Below, one piece after another: positions 1-11,560 of a stretch of DNA of 64,000 nucleotides (positions within the stretch are counted from its first letter, which is position 1; each line of letters begins with the position of its first letter). The position numbers and the translations under genes were made by a program. The DNA is taken from assembly GCA_950295325.1 (NCBI GenBank), contig OX485807.1:41448440-41512439 (forward strand), given 5' to 3'. This DNA is from Polytrichum commune (lineage: Eukaryota; Streptophyta; Polytrichopsida; Polytrichales; Polytrichaceae). Below the pieces are notes generated by a model. It saw only the letters and a list, made by a program, of their open reading frames with translations, was not told the origin of the DNA and ran no database searches.

Positions 1-1649
1 TCTTTAACCTTTCCATGGACGGGTTGGTTTAGAAACTACCGGTTTTGGGACGGGTTGCAATTTTTTTTTGCCTTTCAATTCAAGGTTTTTGGACGTGAAC
101 AGGCAAAAACTTTGTGAAAAATCAGCCCTGCACACACCTGCTGCTTCATACCCCTACCCTAACAGAAGAAAATTAAGAAGAGAAAATAAAATAATAAAAT
201 TCTGATGCAATTTGATAACACACCTCTCCTGTGCAGGCATCATGTGACCCATTGTTACTTATTGAGTTACGTATGTTGGGCGGCTTGTCCCTCATGGCGA
301 GGGGTTCGTATGTGTCTAAGTGTCTATGTAACATCGTCTATTGGGACATAACTTTGTTTAGATTCATGACAGTGTTATGTTTGACTGACAATATTTCGCA
401 TAATATTTCTCATGTTTAGACTGATTGTGGGAGTATTCCATGAAATATTCCCATAACATTGTGATGGATCTGAATAATGTTATGGGGCAGGTGAAAACAC
501 ACTAGGCCATTTTGTAGTTAGGAGTTGTAATATTATTAAGCAATGTGTGTTTGTTCATGTGGACCCCGAGAGTATAACCATGGGATGTTGCAGCTAATGT
601 AGATATAGACTGAATCTGCATTGTTTGTGTGGTAGTTGCATTTAGATGGGTTGGCTTCGAGAGTAGTATGAGGAACCATGAATTAGTGTAGTGGGATGCA
701 ATCGGAATGAATCAGTTCTCAACATGTAGGGAACTTGATTTGAACTAAAGTTCCTTCATCAAATGGGTGTGATTCGATTGCATGCTAGTTGGCCCCTCCT
801 CTCCTTTGTAGGTGTCGCGGGACCCCATTACTCATTGAGTTATGTTAGGCTACTTATCCCTCATGGCTAAGGGTTCGTATGTGTCTATTTATGTAAACTC
901 ATCCATTGAGAAGGTGGAAACGGACTAAGCTATTCCGGAGTCCATAATAGTTGTACTCAGATCATTTGACTTTGAAAATAACATCAGAGACCCCGAATTG
1001 GTCTAGTGGAATGCAATCGGAATGATTCGGTTTCTCAACATGTAGGGGACTTGTTTTTAACTAGAGTCCCTTTGTCAAATGATGTGATTTGATTGCGTGC
1101 TAGGTGGCCCCTCTTGTGCAAGTGTTGCGTGATCCGTTTGTGTACTAGGTTTGTGGTCCCATGTGGTTAGGGATTTGTAGGTGTATGCCTATGTAAACTC
1201 ATACATTGAACATGAAATCATCATAAAATGCAAACTATCATCTCAAACTCAAGTTGTCACCTCAAGTATCCCAATATGCTATACTACGTGTCACATTGTA
1301 AATATTTTCACTTCAAAGAGTTATTCATGTTGACAAGTAATAGCATGTTGACAATCAACGGACATTGTGCACATCACATGTCGAATACCTACACGGATAC
1401 ATACAATTAGGTTGCCTTCGTAATCAGGCTGCCTATTTACCCATGCAAAGTACCTTGGATCAAAATCGTGTAACATAAGACTATCTGCACGACAACCACA
1501 GTAATAAAATAATCTTCCATTTTGTTCCGATGAAAAGAAAAGAAAATCAAAATTAGTGTGAGATGCCAATAAATTAGCGTGGGGCACACTCTAATTGCAC
1601 ACACAGGTCGGTGTCGAAAGAAAGAAATAAGCAGCGGCCGCGGAGCTTA
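1..1649. other. Gene-free; decayed dispersed repeats
   Basis: Phrases 'gtggaatgcaatcggaatgattcgg', 'caacatgtaggggacttg' and 'tttgtcaaatgatg' occur twice here (about 690-800 and 1000-1090) and again near 3890, 23440 and 45250. They mark an old dispersed repeat. No gene is seen. Confidence 0.5.
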
Positions 1650-2162
1650 GGGCCACTTCACACACACGAGACTACGAGACTACGAGCCCGTGACCATTGC
1701 ACTCCGAGCACTCTCATTGGTGGAAAAGGCGGAGCCGGTCCAAGTTCGCTTCACACTAGTACGCTTGAGGGACCCACGGAGCATGTCAATGCAAGATGGG
1801 TTGTAAAGTTTACATGGATTCCTACGTCGCATCAAATGGATCATGTTTCATGGTCACTTCGACTATTTTCAAGAACCGCCTCTTGGAGATAGACCTAACA
1901 CAAAACCGGGAGACCATGGCACTCCAAACGCTCACAACCACTGATTTATTTTATTTTATCATGTGTGAGGACCCGCACGAATAGAGTTTCATCGAAATAG
2001 CATTTGGTTGAGGGCCCAATCACATATGACCTCACACTACACTCGAGGAGCCGTGACCACACGACGTGTTTTTGGAGGTGCGTTGGGACGGCCTTTGGAC
2101 ACTTTCTTTTGGGCTCTCACAATTCCATGGTCACGGCTCTTGGCTCGTGTGGGAAGTGGCCC
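1650..2162 (+). mobile_element. MITE family A, copy 1 (513 bp)
   Basis: TIRs start GGGCCACTTCACACAC and end with the complement. The outer flanks are TTA (1647-1649) and TTA (2163-2165), a PIF/Harbinger-type 3 bp target duplication. The interior aligns along its length with copies at 21347-22208 (reversed) and 27168-27668, including the stretch around TTTCATGGTCACTT. Short open frames inside it are repeat sequence, not genes. Confidence 0.8.
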
Positions 2163-2511
2163 TTAGAATGGCCATTGTAGGCCAACTTACGTGGGAGTCT
2201 AGACTCTAGACGACTCTAAATTTTCCCTTTGGTTTGGCAGAGGGAGCGATCGAGCAGCACATGGAAGGCTGGCCTTATAAAGGATGGCGTGGTCAAACTG
2301 GGGGAGTTGAAATTCCTGACACCGTCCCATTTGGGGGAGTGGTGGCAGGTTGAGGTTTATCAGCATGCTTTGGGCCGGACGTATTGTAACTTACCCTCCC
2401 CGACGGCCAATCAGAGCCCGCCACCTGGACATGCACTGCCACTCCTCCATACGGATTCATGTTGTTGGCGGTGCCCAAGTTCATCTCTCTCTCTTCCTCT
2501 AACGATTAATT

Positions 2512-2553
2512 AAAAACGTCCCCGATTTTAATTAATGAATCGGGGACGTTTTT
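2512..2553. repeat. Perfect 16 bp inverted repeat (hairpin)
   Basis: AAAAACGTCCCCGATT at 2512-2527 pairs exactly with its complement at 2538-2553 across a 10 base AT loop, at the border of the family B copy. Confidence 0.85.
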
Positions 2554-2749
2554 GGGCATAACCGGTTGAGATTCTAGTGGTTTCCAAGTCCAACCGGTTG
2601 CATGTTGCAATCTTTCGGTTTTTCTTCACAAACTTGAGGTATATTCCATAGATTCCTCAAAAGCGGCTTCAACCGGAGGTGTTTCATTAAGTCTTGCGCT
2701 TCAATCGGTTCATATGTAGTTAGTGGTCGGTTCTCCCTGTTTATTGATC
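2544..2749 (-). mobile_element. MITE family B copy, end rearranged
   Basis: The interior motifs (TTTTTGGGCATAACCGGTTGA, CCAAGTCCAACCGGTTGCATG) match family B reversed. The left end runs into an inverted duplication that makes the hairpin at 2512-2553, so the original target duplication is not readable. Confidence 0.65.
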
Positions 2750-2859
2750 GAAATTGAAGTGAAAAATTGAGTGTCACCGTGTACGAAGAGAGGGTTTTGT
2801 TCGTTCAACAAGAAAGCCTTTAAAGTAGTAGATGCAACTTAGATGTTGTTGTTAATCTG

Positions 2860-3022
2860 AGTTGGGATGACAATGGAATTGGCTTTAAAGGGCCGAACTA
2901 TAGTACTTTCAGTCCGAGTCGTTTGAGGTGAATAAGTAACAAGCTTGTAAGGGGTGAAGTTTTTATTTTATTTTAATGTTGGATGGATGAGAGGTACACT
3001 CATATGCGACAATTCCCTCTCG
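2860..3022. mobile_element. MITE family C, right half
   Basis: It ends in the family C terminus GATGAGAGGTACACTCATATG..AATTCCCTC. The left half is missing. Confidence 0.5.
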
Positions 3023-4040
3023 CCATGGCCATGTACTAGATGGGTAGTAACTAGCAAGGAGCCATTTATTGTATGCATGTTTCACATGAAACAAAGACCC
3101 TATCCACACAAGGAGGGTAGATGAAGAGGACGGTCGTGGATATTAGGGTTTAGGACCAAGGGCAAGAACCTCAAGGGCACCCAAGTCGGTCAACCTTGGG
3201 GGGGGGGGGTGAAAACCGTGCATTTTCATATCCCTCTAGTTGTTTCCAAGCCCTTCCATTTATTCTCACTATGGACATCCGTCTTTAGTGGACATTCGTC
3301 CCTAAAACCCCACAAGGTTCTTTAAAAACCAAAGAAAATTTCCAACCCCTTCTTTTTTGCTCTTTTTTCTTCTTAGATAATCTACGGCTATCTAAAAGCT
3401 ACGAGATGGACTTGTGATCTATATTCATAGATTTTGTAACTATCTAATGACCCAGTCTTCCTTGTAGTGCTTAAGATCCATATACCCAATATCAAGATCA
3501 TGTACCACAAACACATCGTGGGGGCTAGGGTTTTCGTGGTGTCTACACAAACTCATTCATTGCGAAGGTGGAAGACAATGAACTATTTAATAACATGTAT
3601 TTGACCAACTTCTAGGGGATTTGCCACCTTAACCCTTAAAGGACATATGCTTTCCCGATACGACACCCAAAATATCTTTTAAAATTCATTTTAAGCATGA
3701 TTAACCAATTAATTTACATAGGCTCTATTCTAAAGAAGTATAGATCTTGCTAAGGTGCTCGATTTGGCATTCTAAAAACCCCATTTGGTGCAATGGAGTA
3801 GAAGTTTTGAACAAGATTCTACCAAAATAATACCAAGCCCGTGGGGCAGCATTGTCCTTTAAGGGTTAAACAACATCAAAGAGCATGGATTAGTCTAATG
3901 AAATTCGATCAGAATGTATTGGTCCTCAACCGTGTAAGGAACTTGCTTTTACTAGAGATAGACGAGTTCACATAGACGCCACGCACCCCAAGCCTGTTGT
4001 GAGAGACTCACACCCAAACATATGATAACGATACACAACA
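3023..4040. other. Gene-free; dispersed repeat fragments
   Basis: It contains a G-run (3199-3210) and, from 3540, a piece of the same dispersed repeat as at 1.0 kb and 23.4 kb ('tgcgaaggtggaagacaatgaactatt', 'aggaacttgctttt'). Confidence 0.4.
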
Positions 4041-4575
4041 GAGGGAACTATTGTATACGTGCGTACCCCACCTCTCATCCAGTCCGACCCGATAGCCCTG
4101 GAACAATATGCAACTCAGAAGTTACATTCTTAAGTTGATATGACATTGAAAATTGACATGACAAGAAACCCTGAATCAATTTGCTTGAGGTCATTTGAGA
4201 CGAACCAACAACAATCATATTGTAGGTCAAGTTTTTTACGTTGCACAAATGGATGCGAGGTATGCTTTTGTATACGATCTCTCTCTCTCTCTCTCCAATG
4301 GTACACAATTCCCACCTCTCATCTAGTCCAACATACTAGCCTTGGAACAATATGCAACTTGGAAGTTACATTCTTAAGTCGACTTGACATTGATAATTAG
4401 CTTCTAAAAACCCCAAATCAGTTCGCTCAATGTCGTTTGACATGAATCACCAACAATCATGTAGGAGGTGAAGTTTTCTTTTTTCTTTTTTCTTTTTCTT
4501 TTTCTTTTTACGTTGGATGGATGGATGCACACACGCGCGGTATGCTTGTGTGTATACGAACGATAACTCCCTCTC
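4041..4575. mobile_element. Two head-to-tail family C elements
   Basis: The sequence from 'ggaacaatatgcaact' through 'acattcttaagt' and 'caccaacaatcat' occurs twice (4041-4280 and about 4291-4575). The ends carry GTATACG..CTCTCATCCA-type inverted repeats. A (CT)n microsatellite marks the join. Confidence 0.6.
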
Positions 4576-5159
4576 TCTCCAAGGGAAGGGTACGTAGTGG
4601 TTGGTTTTGGGTATGCCCGGCTTCACCTTACCTTACCTTACCTTACGTTATTAAACTTACCCTCCCTCCACGGTTTGGGTCATGATGGGTGGAGGCCATT
4701 ATTGGGGCTTCATGTGGCCGACACATGTAAGTGTGGGACATAACACAGGAGCGGCGACAAGTAGCTGCCGCTGCCACTGTCCTTGCTTTTCAAACTGTTG
4801 GGTGCATAGGCAACAGGCCGGAGGTGAATGAAGAAGCCCTAGCCTCCCCGAGAATCAATCACCGAGCGAGGAATCTCCCCCAATTGGATGCCCTTCTTCC
4901 CCATTAAATGGATTTCCAAAGCCACTTGAGTGGGGGCCGGAGGGGACTTGGCTTGGCTTGGCTTCACTTAGTTACTGGGAATATTATATCATCAGAGGTG
5001 ATGTGGTTTGTAAGATACGGTGGTGGCTGGGCTGTCAGACCCCCACAATTGTGGTGTCAGGGACCCCCCCAAAACCCCTGCAACTCCTACTAATTGAAAG
5101 GCTGTGGGCACACACACACCCCCCACACTCATTGCAAAAGTAAATGGTAAGTGAGGTTG
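4576..5159. other. Gene-free; simple and low-copy sequence
   Basis: It holds a short (CCTTA)n tract at 4628-4647 and no recognisable element or gene. Confidence 0.4.
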
Positions 5160-6260
5160 GATAAGAAGCATGTGTTATTTGGATGTTTTCCCTCTCCCTA
5201 TATATGCACCCATTTCTCGTAGGCGGGGGTGAACCAACCCATACACTCGTTCCTTAGGCCAGAGCACGTGGCACCGGCCCGCCTTCGCCTTCGCCTGGCG
5301 GACTGCCAGGTGGTCCCCTGCGGTTGGCCGGCGGGGGAGGTTGATACGCCTGGCGGGCACAAAGCGCCTTGTTGCGCCTGCCTCCGCCTTTCGTTTATCC
5401 TATCTCGGTGTTGTGGGTAATCTCGGTGTCGTGAAAGAGAAAGGAGAGAGAGGAAATTTTGAGTGTTGCAGTAAGAACCTTGCAAAGAATTACTTGGCGG
5501 AGGACGGCGAATTCGTGGGTTCCGGGTTGGGACGGAGGGTTTGCTTCGCCACCCTTGCCGGTGGAGCTGGATGAGAATCATCGCCTCTGCTAGGCGGAGC
5601 GACTGATGGTTGCTCATGTGTGCGATACCCTTGTTGGATGCCTAAACCCTTGCCACCAAGGAACCAGTGTACGGGTTGTTTCGTCCGAGCCTTTCTCGCA
5701 GGGTCTTGTCAAACACGCAAGTAGAGCGAGGTGATTAGCGAACCCGAATCGTGCCCATGGTCGTTTTCCTCGTGGTTTTTAGAGCTTGTCTAAATGAGTT
5801 TGTTTGATATCAAAGTGTGGATTCTCGGGCTCATGAAGTGGTTGTATAGGTCCCTCCAATCATGTCAACCATTGAGCCTGGAATGGTTCCTATGTTTTTG
5901 AGCACATACTCTAGAAATGAGGTAGGATAGACATGTGTCATTCGGATAATTTTTTCCCCTCCATGCACCCACTTCTCGTAGGGTATTGCCAAAACACGCA
6001 AGTAGAGCGAGGTGATTAGCGAACCCGAATCGTGCATGTGGTCATTATCCTCATGCTTTTTAGAGCTCGTGTGAATGAGTGTGTTCGATATCAAAGTGAG
6101 GATTCTTGTGCTCATGAAGTGGTCGTATAGGTCCCTCCGATCATGTTGACCGTTGAGCATGGAATGGTTCCTACGTTTTTTAGCACATAGTCTAATCTCT
6201 TTTAAACACACGTATTTTGATGTCCGTTCATGGATCCACACCTAACCACATGTCACTCAC
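5160..6260. repeat. Two tandem copies of a dispersed repeat (period about 281 bp)
   Basis: The segment from 'cacgcaagtagagcgaggtgattagcgaa' recurs at 5713 and 5994. The upstream 60 bp (5160-5221 and 5928-5981) is also doubled. The first copy is split by the element at 5222-5691. Related dispersed copies are at about 46136-46420, 48682-48800 and, weaker, 59440-59650. Confidence 0.75.
5222..5691. mobile_element. Mutator-like GC-rich TIR element (470 bp)
   Basis: It interrupts a dispersed repeat whose second tandem copy (5928-6240) shows the empty site. The flanks are TTTCTCGTA (5213-5221) and TTTCTCGCA (5692-5700), a 9 bp duplication with one change, as for Mutator-like elements. The TIRs of about 36 bp contain GAACCAACCCATACACTCGTTCC on the left and its near-complement on the right. 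The element is much richer in G+C than its surroundings and has no recognisable protein. Open frames inside it on both strands look like composition effects. Confidence 0.7.
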
Positions 6261-7197
6261 TTACAAGTGTGCGAAATTATTGGTACGTTCGAAGTAGGTA
6301 TGTTTTTGCCTTATAAACTATCCATCACCGCACATGGTCACAATTCTCAAAATTCTAAGTCGAATTCTACCTCAATTTATCAAACAACAATGTATGGGTG
6401 GTGTGTAAACCAACACTTTAAGTTTCCACATTATAAGTAAATGTCGATTATGAGACCATCCACTTCCTTAACACCAAGTGCTCGTGTTGGGTTCTAGCTC
6501 ATCTACCAACACAACTTGATACCCTTATAACTTTTGCATACAAAATCCAAAGAGGACGTACTTTGGTACGTTGGATTCCCTGTGAATTGCTAACGAGGTT
6601 CATTAAGAGTTTGTTTCAAAATAACAAATCACTAAGTATCTATCTATCCTGTGCACTTAAAAATGATGACGGTTTTAGCGCCATCTACATTACAGACTAC
6701 GGATATACTTGGTGACAGTTGCCGTTTAATTTTGGCCAGCTTTTGGTGAGACGCAGACAAGCAAGCGACCGGTCCAGGTGGAATAGAGGAAACCATGCTT
6801 TTAAAAAATTTCACATGTCAAGAAAGTCACTGAAAACACTGCCCCATGTTTGAAAAATTTGCACGGAATGTTCCCTTGCTCGATTTGCGTTCCTCTGCTG
6901 CTGCTGCTGCAGCAATTCCTAGCACCTATAATCAATCACTCAAGAGATTCTACACCACATCTGTAGAAGTATGAGGCGGTGCAAAATTTTCCTATGTAGG
7001 AAGATAGAAAGGAGGACTGCAAAGTTTTCGGTATTTTTTTTCCCCTTGAATTGAAATTAATGTGAATTTTTGAAGCCATGTGATGTTGAGTGAAGGAGTG
7101 ACATTACGGATGTTACGGTGTAGTGTACGTTACACTAAATACCATAAACAATGCAATTACTATGGGTACATCAACAACAAGAACCGTTATAGTAGAG
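6261..7197. other. Gene-free; nothing recognised
   Basis: A CTG/CAG short tract lies at 6897-6912. Otherwise unique-looking AT-rich sequence. Confidence 0.4.
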
Positions 7198-7968
7198 CAG
7201 GCCTCCTAAGATATGACAAACGCCAATTTTACCACTTTTAGATTAAATTCGGCGTCCAAAAATCTTCGAAATCGACAATATATAAAAAGCGGCAAATTGC
7301 CTTGAATTTAATCAATTTTCGTGACGTAAGTTGTAAAAGTGTCAGTTGCTCGTTCTATTGGGCCCCAACGCCATCATTGAACCCAATTGGAATAGGATTT
7401 TCCCATCACAACACGGCATTGCTTGGCTTGAAAGATGCCCTCCAGCGTCAAGTTCATCATTGACTGTCGAAAGTCATTTTTTTCCCATTTCAAAATGCTA
7501 AAATCCGACTCAACGCTAGTTGTGTTGGTGAAAGCATTTGCCAATCCAGCGCATAACATTTGCAAATGCTCAAAGTGTCCCTTCAGATCATCCCATCCCG
7601 TATTGAAGAACGTTGTATGATCTTGCTTATGAATGAGGAGCTTGGAGTTGGGTTCCCTCTTGTAAGTATTGAAGAGTTCATGTTCATGTCATTCAATGAG
7701 GTCAATCTTCTCATTGGGCCAAAACTTTGCCAATTGACTTCGATATGGATTGAGAACCAAATCAATAAAATCGGATGATGCCATCTCAACAAGCTGGAAT
7801 GGCATCACGGGAGGAGCGAGATCGAGCAAGAACAGAGAACACCTCCAATGACACATTTGTGCAACATTTCCGGACAAAACATTCATTTCTTATTTTCGGC
7901 GTCCAAGAAACCTTATATTATCTAAAATGTGGCATCTAAAAATTAAATGCCACATTTTAGGAGGCCTA
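7198..7968 (-). mobile_element. hAT-like deletion derivative, 771 bp, with transposase remnant
   Basis: The ends are CAGGCCTCCTAAGATATG and, read inward from the right, TAGGCCTCCTAAAATGTG. Both fit the hAT end pattern YARNG. The 8 bp flanks TAGTAGAG (7190-7197) and TTATAGAG (7969-7976) match at 6 of 8 positions, a decayed 8 bp target duplication. The right subterminal region has a perfect 13 bp hairpin (TAAAATGTGGCAT and its complement). The interior holds the C-terminal part of a transposase on the - strand. The element reads as an internally deleted, immobile copy of an autonomous element. Confidence 0.75.
7374..7886 (-). pseudogene. C-terminal fragment of a hAT-type transposase, one in-frame stop
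   Basis: About 170 codons read through in a single frame on the - strand, broken by one TGA (at about 7690, after KIDLIE). The stretch ends at a natural TGA at 7374. The segment TTSVESDFSILKWEKNDFR followed by LTLEGIFQAKQ is the part I recognise: it resembles the hAT dimerisation region of BED/hAT-like plant transposases (recognised by eye, no search run). The N-terminal zinc finger and the catalytic core are absent. It lies wholly inside the TIR-bounded element at 7198-7968, with its C-terminus toward the left end, so it is a relic of that element's own gene rather than a host gene. A host gene of the SLEEPER type is unlikely because of the truncation and the stop. Confidence 0.65.
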
Positions 7969-8329
7969 TTATAGAGACGCATATTCCCAATCAGGACCTC
8001 ATTGGCAATCTATAGGATATTGGAATTTCGACCTAGCTAGGACTGAATTTTGATCATGCCATAACCAATAGTGTCATGACATATGTCTTGGTTTTGAGTG
8101 TTAAAACGAGGAAGTGTGAGTGGTTATGATAGACACTTAACATCACATGACTTTTGATTTCCACATGCATGATATTAGGGAGGTAAGAGTGTATTTCAAA
8201 TGGCCTACAATAGATGCCTGGAGGTCTTGAAGTGCCATGCCCACTAATTGCCAATATGATTCCACTCATCAACATAAGTAATTTCTTTAAGTGAAAAATA
8301 ATATACATTATGAGATTTATCCTTGCAAA

Positions 8330-8580
8330 TTGGGATACTTGAAATGATAGCTTTGCATTTTAGTAGGCCAGGGGAAGATATTTTTGAGCATACTAATGGC
8401 AAGTGTCATATGTTTACATTTTAGTATGTAACTAAACTATATATTTACATAATGATGTTTGGTGTAGCGCACTGGGATATTTGAGATGATAGTTATGCAA
8501 GGGGAAGATGTTGTTGAGCATACTAATGGGAAGTGTCATGTGTGTACGTCATGTTTACATTGTAGTATCCAAAGAGAAAG
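8330..8580. repeat. Local duplication (period about 141 bp)
   Basis: 'gggatacttgaaatgatag..ggggaagat..gagcatactaatggcaagtgtcat' recurs with small changes from 8473. A third, weaker trace of 'caagtgtcat' follows at 8602 and 8700. Confidence 0.65.
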
Positions 8581-10359
8581 ATATTCTTGACCATGCTAAT
8601 GTCAAGTGTCATTTTGTCGACATTGTAGTCAACTTGTAGATCATCGTGTAACATTGTTGCACATACTCTTGCCAAGATATTAGTAAGCGCACTTAAACGC
8701 CAAGTGTCATGACACTGAAGGTGAAGTTGTTGAATATTAGTGTCACCTAACATATGCTTCAAAATAGGGCAAGTGACACTAATAAACACATGGGACACTA
8801 AATACCATAAAGGGGGCACTAGTAGCAGTCACCCCAAGCTAGATTATTATTACATACAATGTTGATTTGTTGGACACCTTCGTTGGAACCTCCCATAGTC
8901 ATCAACACAATTGCTTTCTTTATAATTGCGTGAGAGCGTATTTTGAGGTGCCGGTCGTACTGGCAAAGAGAATTAGACTTCACCGATGTTTTTTGATGTA
9001 CCCACAATAATTCCAACATTAGATGCTAGCACGATCTCAGTCAGTTATTCCTACAGTCCCAATTCCCCACTTCCTACAACAAACTCCTTCCAAAGGCATC
9101 AACACAAATTGTTCTTTATGTGATAGTGTAAAAGGCAAACTTCCATGTGTCAGGTATTTTGGTGAAGGAAATTATGCTTTGCCGATTTTGGCATAGCCAT
9201 AACATGGGCATAACATCATCCAACATGGTTAGCTTGCTTTATGACACCAAGAATATATCATGAGCGATGCCCAAATAACTATTTATCCCGAAAAGTGGAA
9301 ATTGAAAAAAAAATGAAACTTTAGGAATGTTCAAATAACCAAAACAAAATACCACCTTAAAAAAAAATAGCATGTAAAATATGACTAACCCGAGCCACAC
9401 CAATAAGTTTTTGTACATCCTTTTTTTTCTTACTCGAAATTTGAAAAAAGAAAGAAAAAAATTTGGTTCCAAATTAGAGAGATGGTCAAGTCCTATTCCA
9501 TAGAGGTCCAATGGTAGGTGGTGTTGAACTTGAAGTTCGGACTAGCCATCACCATGTGAAGTCTTCTCACACCCTAAGTAGTATTCACGTGTAATTTGGA
9601 CAAAGGACAAAGTGACCCGAGGGGTCACCAATTCTCGGTCAAAACGTACAAAACCTCACCTAAAAAGTGATCTCTTCTACATGTGAATCCGACTAGTACC
9701 CCTCCTAAGTTGTCAAATATGGATTTGGTTACGCTTTATGAGTCTTGAACCCTAAAGGACAAGATAGTTTAACCCCCCCCCCCCAATCTAAACGTTCACA
9801 CCAAGAGGCGGTGGAGTAATTTAGAAGTAATCATAGGATCTTCCTACATCGTGAGTGTGGGATCGCATTTTTGAAGCTATGTAAATTGAGGATCGGATTT
9901 TTCCTATTAAATCATTCGTGCAAAAGTCTCAATTTGCCAATTTGAAAATCGTTGTTAGACTCCTTAGAACTTAGGGATTAGAGAACATCGAAGTGGGTGT
10001 GGAGAGGTGGGGTAACACATGCCCAAAAATAATAATAAAGAGGACAAAGAGACAATCCACAAATTTACATGCAAGGATTAGTTTCAAATGTCACAATTTT
10101 AGTTTGAGGAGAAACGTCTTGTCCATGAATAGGAGAAGTAGCCTACATGCAAGGAGGTTCTTCATTTGTGATTGTTTTCCTATGAATTTCGTGGTTTATT
10201 CTTTTTATGAGGTGAGAGAATGACAAATTTCCGCATATGAAAGAGAATATCCACTCATTTCTTGCGACTTCTAGTTTCCACTCCGCTTTTGGATGCAAAT
10301 ACATACTTAGTATATTACAAATGTTCTTCAACTCAATCGAATTTTTGGTTGGGGGGTTT

Positions 10360-10935
10360 ATCGTTTTACATACAACACTTTTCATGTTTGATAAATTTTT
10401 GGTGTGTGTTTGAAGATTGTGTGGAGGTTTGAACATGGAACATTCTATATCGATTCATTAAGGGTCAAACTTGTTTTGGCATGTCAAAAGGTGCTAAAAC
10501 GATTTTGACCCTCCATGAACCAAAATAAGTTGGTCTTCATTCGGATTCAAGCGTAGCCTTCAAGCATGCACCACGAGTGAAAGAGAAATTATTGATGTCT
10601 TATTTGAACAACCAATGGGAAATTACAAGGGACCGACTCAAGTCAAGAATTCTCATCGAGATTTTAATATTTAAAAAAAACTTTATTGATTACAACTTCA
10701 CATATTGTTTTATTTACACCTTGACATTTAGAGTTATCTTTTGATTCAAACAAAATTTTGGTCATGAGTTGGTTATTTTACATACAAAATTTTCCATGTT
10801 CAGTAAGTTTTTGGTGCATGAGTTGGTGTGGATAATGAAGAATATTCCATATTGATTCATTGTGGGCCAAACCCAATTTGGCATGTGAAGATGTGCTAAT
10901 ATAAGTTTGGCCCTCAATGCACCAGTGTAGGAAGT
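10360..10935. repeat. Two diverged copies of a repeat of about 160 bp
   Basis: 'tttcatgttt(g/c)a(t/g)taa(a/g)tttttggtg' and 'tcattaagggtcaaac..tttggcatgt..gtgctaa' occur at 10378-10530 and 10793-10930. Each has an internal GGGYCAAAC/GTTTGGCCC inverted pair. Confidence 0.55.
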
Positions 10936-11130
10936 TTTTAGTCCAAACCTCCACATGGACTCCAAACATACACCGAAACTTACCGAACATGAAAAGTGAT
11001 GTATGCAAATAACCATCTCCAATACTCCAGTTGACCTAAAGAATAACTCTATTGCAGAGATTTTTTATTTTTTTTAAATGCAGTGCTAATACTTGGTGAG
11101 GACTTGCCATCATGGTGGAGATAGGAGAGA

Positions 11131-11334
11131 AGGAATTATCGTATACGAGTGTACTTCTCATTCATCCAACATAACATGGAGGTTACTTTTAAAGTAAATT
11201 TGACAACATAATTAGCTTAAAAGACCCCAAATTAGTGCAACTAGAAGTAATTTATGATGAATCTAGCAACAAAGCTATAGGGGGGTCATGTTTTTGGTTG
11301 GATAAGAGGTGTGCTCGTATACTATAAATCCCTC
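11131..11334. mobile_element. MITE family C, best-preserved copy (about 204 bp)
   Basis: The TIRs extend over about 40 bp: left AATTATCGTATACGAGTGTAC..TTCTCATTCATCCAAC, right the complement (GTTGGATAAGAGG..GTGCTCGTATAC). The target duplication is unclear. Confidence 0.65.
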
Positions 11335-11345
11335 TATTTGTCAGT

Positions 11346-11560
11346 GACTGGTGAGAACCAACCGCTAGTTACAAATGAACCCGTTGAGTTTGAGGAAAAT
11401 AGCGGTTGAAGCTCAAGACTTCAAGAAATTACCCATCATTTTAGAGGAGCCTATGAAATATACCTTAAAATAATAAAGAGAAAATCACAACATGCAACCA
11501 GTTGACCTTGGCAACTCCACTAGGAATTTTTAATTTTTAGAGTTTTTGGCATAAATTGAA
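11346..11560 (+). mobile_element. MITE family B copy, diverged
   Basis: It shares the AACCAACCGCTAGTTACAAA..GTTGAGTTTGAGGAAAAT interior with the 47 kb copy. The ends are decayed and no target duplication is visible. Confidence 0.6.

Larger units (their letters stand above)
7977..11130. other. Gene-free apart from the listed duplications
   Basis: AT-rich. It contains a C-run at 9774-9785 of the kind seen at the ends of the nested MITE, but no partner run was found. Confidence 0.4.

Noticed and set aside
2512-2553. Rho-independent terminator-like hairpin
   Set aside because: Nuclear plant DNA does not use such terminators; it borders a MITE.
5198-5617. 139-codon frame on the - strand
   Set aside because: It lies across the GC-rich Mutator-like element and its target site. 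The composition explains the open frame and no family is recognised.
5170-5700. LTR of a retrotransposon, suggested by a TATATA motif and GC-rich body
   Set aside because: Inverted rather than direct terminal repeats and a 9 bp duplication fit a TIR element better.
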